64,000 bases of DNA from Branchiostoma lanceolatum. Lineage: Eukaryota; Chordata; Leptocardii; Amphioxiformes; Branchiostomatidae. The translations under genes were made by a program, and so were the position numbers. The stretch covers positions 15,002,501 to 15,066,500 of the forward strand of contig NC_089735.1 of NCBI RefSeq assembly GCF_035083965.1, written 5' to 3'. How positions within the stretch are numbered: the stretch's first letter is position 1; each line of letters opens with the position of its first letter. The notes beneath the pieces were generated by a model, which was given only the letters and a program-made list of their open reading frames with translations, was not told the origin of the DNA and ran no database searches. Below, one piece after another: positions 59,621 to 64,000 of the stretch.

Positions 59621-62600
59621 TTATATATGTCCAATTAACTTTCCCCATTTCCCAGCATGTTTTTCAGTTTTGCCTATTCTTCTAGAAATGATGCTTTCTA
59701 ATTTGTAAAAGTAGGAAAGATAAGAAATAAAAGATTCTAGCTTTAGAGACCACTGACGATTTTTAAAGATAAAGTGTTTTCCTAACAGAATGACCATGTT
59801 TGACAGGGCTGGACACCTCTCATTTAGATCTCCAAAAATGACACTAAAACGACTAAGTTGTAGGGGGTATCCAGTATGATGGAGAAACCAATCTTCTAGT
59901 TGTCGCCAGAAATGTGTGACTATTCTACAATCCCAGAATAAATGTATAGCCGTCTCTTCTTCATCTTTACAATAACTACATAAATAAGAGTCTACCAACC
60001 CCCACTTATACAGTATTCTATTCGTAGTTAAGAATTTAAATAACAGTTTATATTGAAAAATACATAAATGGGAGTCAATCGAGATTCTGTATGTTAAACT
60101 GTACACTTTTTTCCATGCTACAAATGTATTAAAATAATCCTCCCATGATTGTTGTATTTTTATTTATGATTCCCATAGCCTGGCCTCGTACATGAAAAAT
60201 GAGTTCAAGTATTTATTGATTTTTAGATGCTGAAGCCAGGTTATGTTTGTACAAACCGGAACACAAACCTTTAATTCTGGTGACACCTGTCGTAGTAATT
60301 TTTTCCAAGAGTACGGAATGGCTGAAATAATTTGGTTGAACTTAAGCTCCGAACGGGTGTCCCCAAATTTAAGTACAAAGTTTTCAAAAGATAAAGGGTT
60401 ATTATCCGAGTCTATAATATCGTTCACAAAAATAACGCCTCTGTTGTAAAGAGCCGTTGAAAATAAGGGTTTTCCTGATATACGTATTCCTGAATTTAGG
60501 CAGAGAAGCTGTTGTTTTACTTCAAGTGCACACTCTGGAGGACGTAGTTGGAACTTTAGCCAAGCTTGTAGGACTTGTCTAAAGAATTGACTGATTGGAG
60601 CTTTCTCTTTCATCAATATTTCTAAATCATTCGATGTGAGTTGTGAAAAGGGAAATACATTGGTTGTAAACAAAGGACTGGAGCAAAGAAACACTTTGGA
60701 ACAAAACCATTTTTCATTATGATATAGTTTGGGCACCCAAGAGGCCTTCATGGTAAGATCGGTGGCCCGCAAGTTTCTAAGCTTAAGACCACCGTGTTCG
60801 TATAGATTATATAATGTTTTTCTTTTTACACGTTCTAGCCCATCTCCCCAAAGAAACTTGAATATTTTTTTGTCATGCCTCTCGAAAAAAGGAGGAGGTG
60901 GGGAAGGCAGGGATTGAAACAAATATATATACTGTGGTACTATTAAAGAGTTTATCAGGGTGACTTTACCTAGAAGAGAAAGTAGTTTCCCTTTCCAGGG
61001 ATTTAGGCGCTTATCTATCTTTGCTTCTTTTCTATCAAAATGTGGATCGCTAAGATGTCTACCGGACCGTCAGTCCACTGTGTTGGTAGTGAGCAAGGTA
61101 CAAAAAAGTTGGTGTCCCTTAGCGAACCTATACGTAATATTCTACACTTATCAAAATTAGGCACTAAACCCGACACTAATGAAAGCATCTCTAAGTCTTT
61201 AACGAGTGCATACAAGGAGCCAAGCTTCGGAACTAGGGGGAACTTTGAGTCGTCTGCAAACTGTAGGAGCTTAGTTTCCAGACCATATGTTGTTAAACCC
61301 GTTATTGCCGTATTACTTCTTATTTTGATGGCTAGTATCTCTACTCCTAAAACGAATAAATATGACGAGATTGGACATCCTTGTCTTACTCCACGGTGCA
61401 GGGGGAATTCTTCAGAAACATATCCACTATTGATAATTTTACTACATATATCTTTATACAACACTTTTATCCAGGTAATAAATGAATCCCCAAAGCCTAA
61501 ATAGCCCAATGCCTTAACAACAAAGTCTTGCCTAATTTTATCGAACGCCTTTTCAAAATCCGCACAGAATATCAATCCTGGCATTTCATTTCTGTCGTAG
61601 TATTCTATTATTTCTAAAAGTCTCCGTATAGTGTCGCTAATAGATCTACCTTTCATGAAACCTGTCTGATCGTAAGAAACCAGGTTTGAAATGACGCTCT
61701 TCATGCGAAGGGCCAAGCATTTAGATAGTATCCGAGTATCGCAATTTAATAGGGTCACAGGGCGCCAATTTTTAATGTAAGATGGGTCGTTGTCCTTTCC
61801 CGTGGAGTCCTGCTTAAGTAGTAAAGTGATAAGTCCCATTTTTTGTGTTTCAGAAAGGTGACCAACCTGGAACGAATGATTAAATGAGGCCAACAGGGGT
61901 TGTTTCATACAATGAAAGAAGAACTTATAAAATTCTATAGGAAAGCCATCTAGACCGGGCGACTTCCCGGGAGAAAAGGACTCGATAGATGTTTTTAATT
62001 CCCTTTCTGTAACTAACCCTTCACAACTATCTAACTGACTTGGGGATAAGGATAACGGGGGTGGATCTGGAAAGAAAGATACAAATGCATCACTGTCTAG
62101 AGACGTTGGGGGATCTTTGAAGGTATACAGGTCGGCATAAAATTTAGTCTGATGTCCTATAACCTCCTCGGGGTCAAGAACCGAGGTACCATCTGGCTTT
62201 ACAAATTTTGTCATGTTTTTTTCTTGTACGTCCTCTGCCATTCAAATTCATAAAAAAATTCGTGCATTTTTCACCCTTTTCCATCCACTTTGCTCTTTTG
62301 TTCATAATTAGATTATTTGCCTTTGTTTGGTAAAATATTTCCAATTCCTGTTTTTTACTCTGCAAGTTGTCGAAAATGTCATTATCCGGAGATGTGTCTA
62401 AAACTTCTTGCAGGTTGTTGATCTCACCAATGAGTGATCCTTCTGTTTTTCTATTTTGTTTCCTTCTCCAGGATGAAAACTTGATTATGTGACCGCGGAC
62501 GGCACATTTGAAGGCTTCCCATACAATGTGAGGGTTTGCCGTTTCTTTATTGAATAAGAAAAATTCCGTGATGAAAATTAATGTTTCTTTCACAAAAATG

Positions 62601-63382
62601 GAGTCATTTAATAAAGCCTGGTCAAATTTCCAAAAGCCCGGCCCACGCGGTGTTTCAGATATAATCAAATAAAGCCCAATCAAACAATGGTCTGATCTAA
62701 AACTATCCTCAATGGTAACTTTGTCTATAAAGGAAGTAAGCGAGAACGATGTCAAAAAATAATCAATGCGACTAGCTTGAAGGCGACGTCTCCAGGTGTA
62801 GCGTATGGCTGTTGGGTGTTTGTGTCTGTAGATATCTATCAAATCAATGTTGGTGCAAAGTGAGTTAATGGCTTGAAGGGCATTTGGATGATAATTAGAT
62901 ATACGGTGTCCAGCTCTGTCCATACTAGAATCTAATACTGTGTTGAAATCCCCCACTATTATTGAACATAAACCGGATGCTGTAAAAGGTTGTAAATTGT
63001 TTTCGAGGTCAGCAAAGAAGGATGGATCATCAATATTGGGGGCATAGATATTTCCTAAACAAAAATGAAACAAGTCTACAGAGAGTTCCAATAGCATCCA
63101 TCTTCCTAAATTGTCACTCATTGTTTGATGAACCGTAAAGGGAGCATTTTCTTTGAATAAAATCATTAGACCTCTGCTGCTACTTGAACCATGGTTAAAG
63201 ACAATTTGGCCCCCCCAATCTGATTTCCATCCCTCTTCATTTGCAGGTGTGGAATGAGTCTCCTGTAAGCAGTAAATATTATAGGATTTGTCCTTTAAGC
63301 ATAGAAATAATTGATTGCGCTTTCTGTGGTCACCCAGTCCATTACAGTTATAACTGCATATATTAAGTTTTGGCAACACCAT
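59621..63382 (-). pseudogene. L1/Tx1-like LINE ORF2, frameshifted
   Basis: Four minus-strand frames make one ORF2-like protein. 63382-62174 is the endonuclease (ICSYNCNGLG, LQETHS, GDFNTVLD, RIDYFL, SDHCLIG). 62241-61015 is the reverse transcriptase (GLDGFPIEFYK, DFEKAFDKI, GVRQGCPIS, and the catalytic QFADDSK). 60922-60164 and 60106-59621 are the C-terminal region, the last with the CSYC...IHLFWDC Cys-rich motif typical of L1/Tx1 elements. Frame changes near 62200, 60950 and 60130 disable it. Motif content is otherwise complete, so decay is moderate. Confidence 0.88.
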
Positions 63383-64000
63383 GGGGTATATGGAGGATAC
63401 GAAAAGTTGTGGAATGGTCTAAAAAGAAAGGCTGTCCACAGAAAGCCAAACCTACACAAGGCAAATCTAATACACAGGAGATAACATAATTTCGTAGCAG
63501 GTAATCGGGGTCACTTACACTGAACGGGAACATAGGAAACAAATCAAAACATAATCTGTAATCTATGATGATGTACAACAACGTGCCATGCAACAACAAT
63601 GAAAGTAATAAATAATAAGTAGCAACTAAAGTAAAACAATAGTTGATCAAATGCAAACACAATATGAAACGTAAATTCAAACACAAAAACACAAGGTTGG
63701 ATAGTTCACAAGAAACAGTGAAATAAGAAAACATATAGTTTCTTATGCCCTGAAGATTCTTGTGGTCTGGCGGCATTCCAGCTTGTGTCTTAGCTCCATG
63801 AATAACAATTACTATTTCACTTTTCCGCAATAAGTGAGTCAAAATCGATTTAGAAAAACAAAGGCAAAGTAAATAAATATTGTTGTTATCAACATAGAGG
63901 AAAAAAAAATACTAGTAGTAGATAAGTTGATTGATACCAACAATATAGTCAGGCAAGCAAAATTATAACTCATATCACCCCAAGTCATAATGATAACATA
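63383..64000. other. Upstream part of the LINE or flank
   Basis: A 159-codon minus frame (63363-63842) is hydrophobic and AT-driven, with no ORF1 signature. It may be LINE 5' sequence. The window ends inside this region. Confidence 0.35.

Noticed and set aside
63363-63842. A 159-codon hydrophobic minus-strand frame as a membrane protein
   Set aside because: It overlaps the start of the LINE frame, is composition-driven by AT richness and has no regular helix spacing or family signature.

Overview
The window looks like animal (deuterostome-type) nuclear DNA. It has multi-exon genes with GT-AG introns in consistent phases, immunoglobulin, LDL-receptor class A and F5/8C (discoidin) exons, several non-LTR retrotransposon clades, tRNA-derived SINEs and many foldback elements. 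A lancelet (Branchiostoma-like) genome fits the repeat style and gene content best, but this is a recognition-level judgement and not a proof. Most open frames in the first 10.7 kb come from a satellite and are not genes.

Layout. 1-10733 is a tandem array of about 25 copies of a ~422-bp unit; each unit is itself a long imperfect palindrome, and the array flips orientation at its right end. 10734-13800 holds a dispersed-repeat fragment, a ~20-bp minisatellite and a ~204-bp tandem repeat. 13809-18697 (+) is a seven-exon gene for a DDE-transposase-like protein with a SANT/Myb-like segment and a proline-rich repeat. 19740-23108 (+) is a non-LTR retrotransposon with an uninterrupted 1122-codon frame. 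24458-26402 (-) carries exons of a neutral-ceramidase-like gene whose N-terminal exons are not visible; a 1.85-kb TA-flanked DNA transposon lies directly upstream.

30534-36748 (-) is a complete-looking seven-exon immunoglobulin-superfamily receptor gene: signal peptide, two Ig domains, Thr-rich stalk, transmembrane helix and a tyrosine-motif cytoplasmic tail. A CR1-like LINE fragment sits in one intron. 40603-57641 (-) is a second surface-protein gene with half of an F5/8C domain, a Cys-rich exon, several LDLa modules and a GPI-anchor-like last exon. Its last intron contains an 8.45-kb element (40851-49301) with the A1...B1-A2...B2 split direct repeats of tyrosine-recombinase (Ngaro/PAT/DIRS-type) retrotransposons. 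The interior of that element holds decayed pieces of ordinary LINEs, not a recognisable Ngaro polymerase or recombinase.

58741-59116 (-) is an unidentified coding-like stretch with a stop and a frameshift. 59621-63382 (-) is a frameshifted L1/Tx1-like LINE. The genes do not form an operon or pathway; the shared theme is cell-surface proteins and heavy, layered mobile-element invasion of introns.
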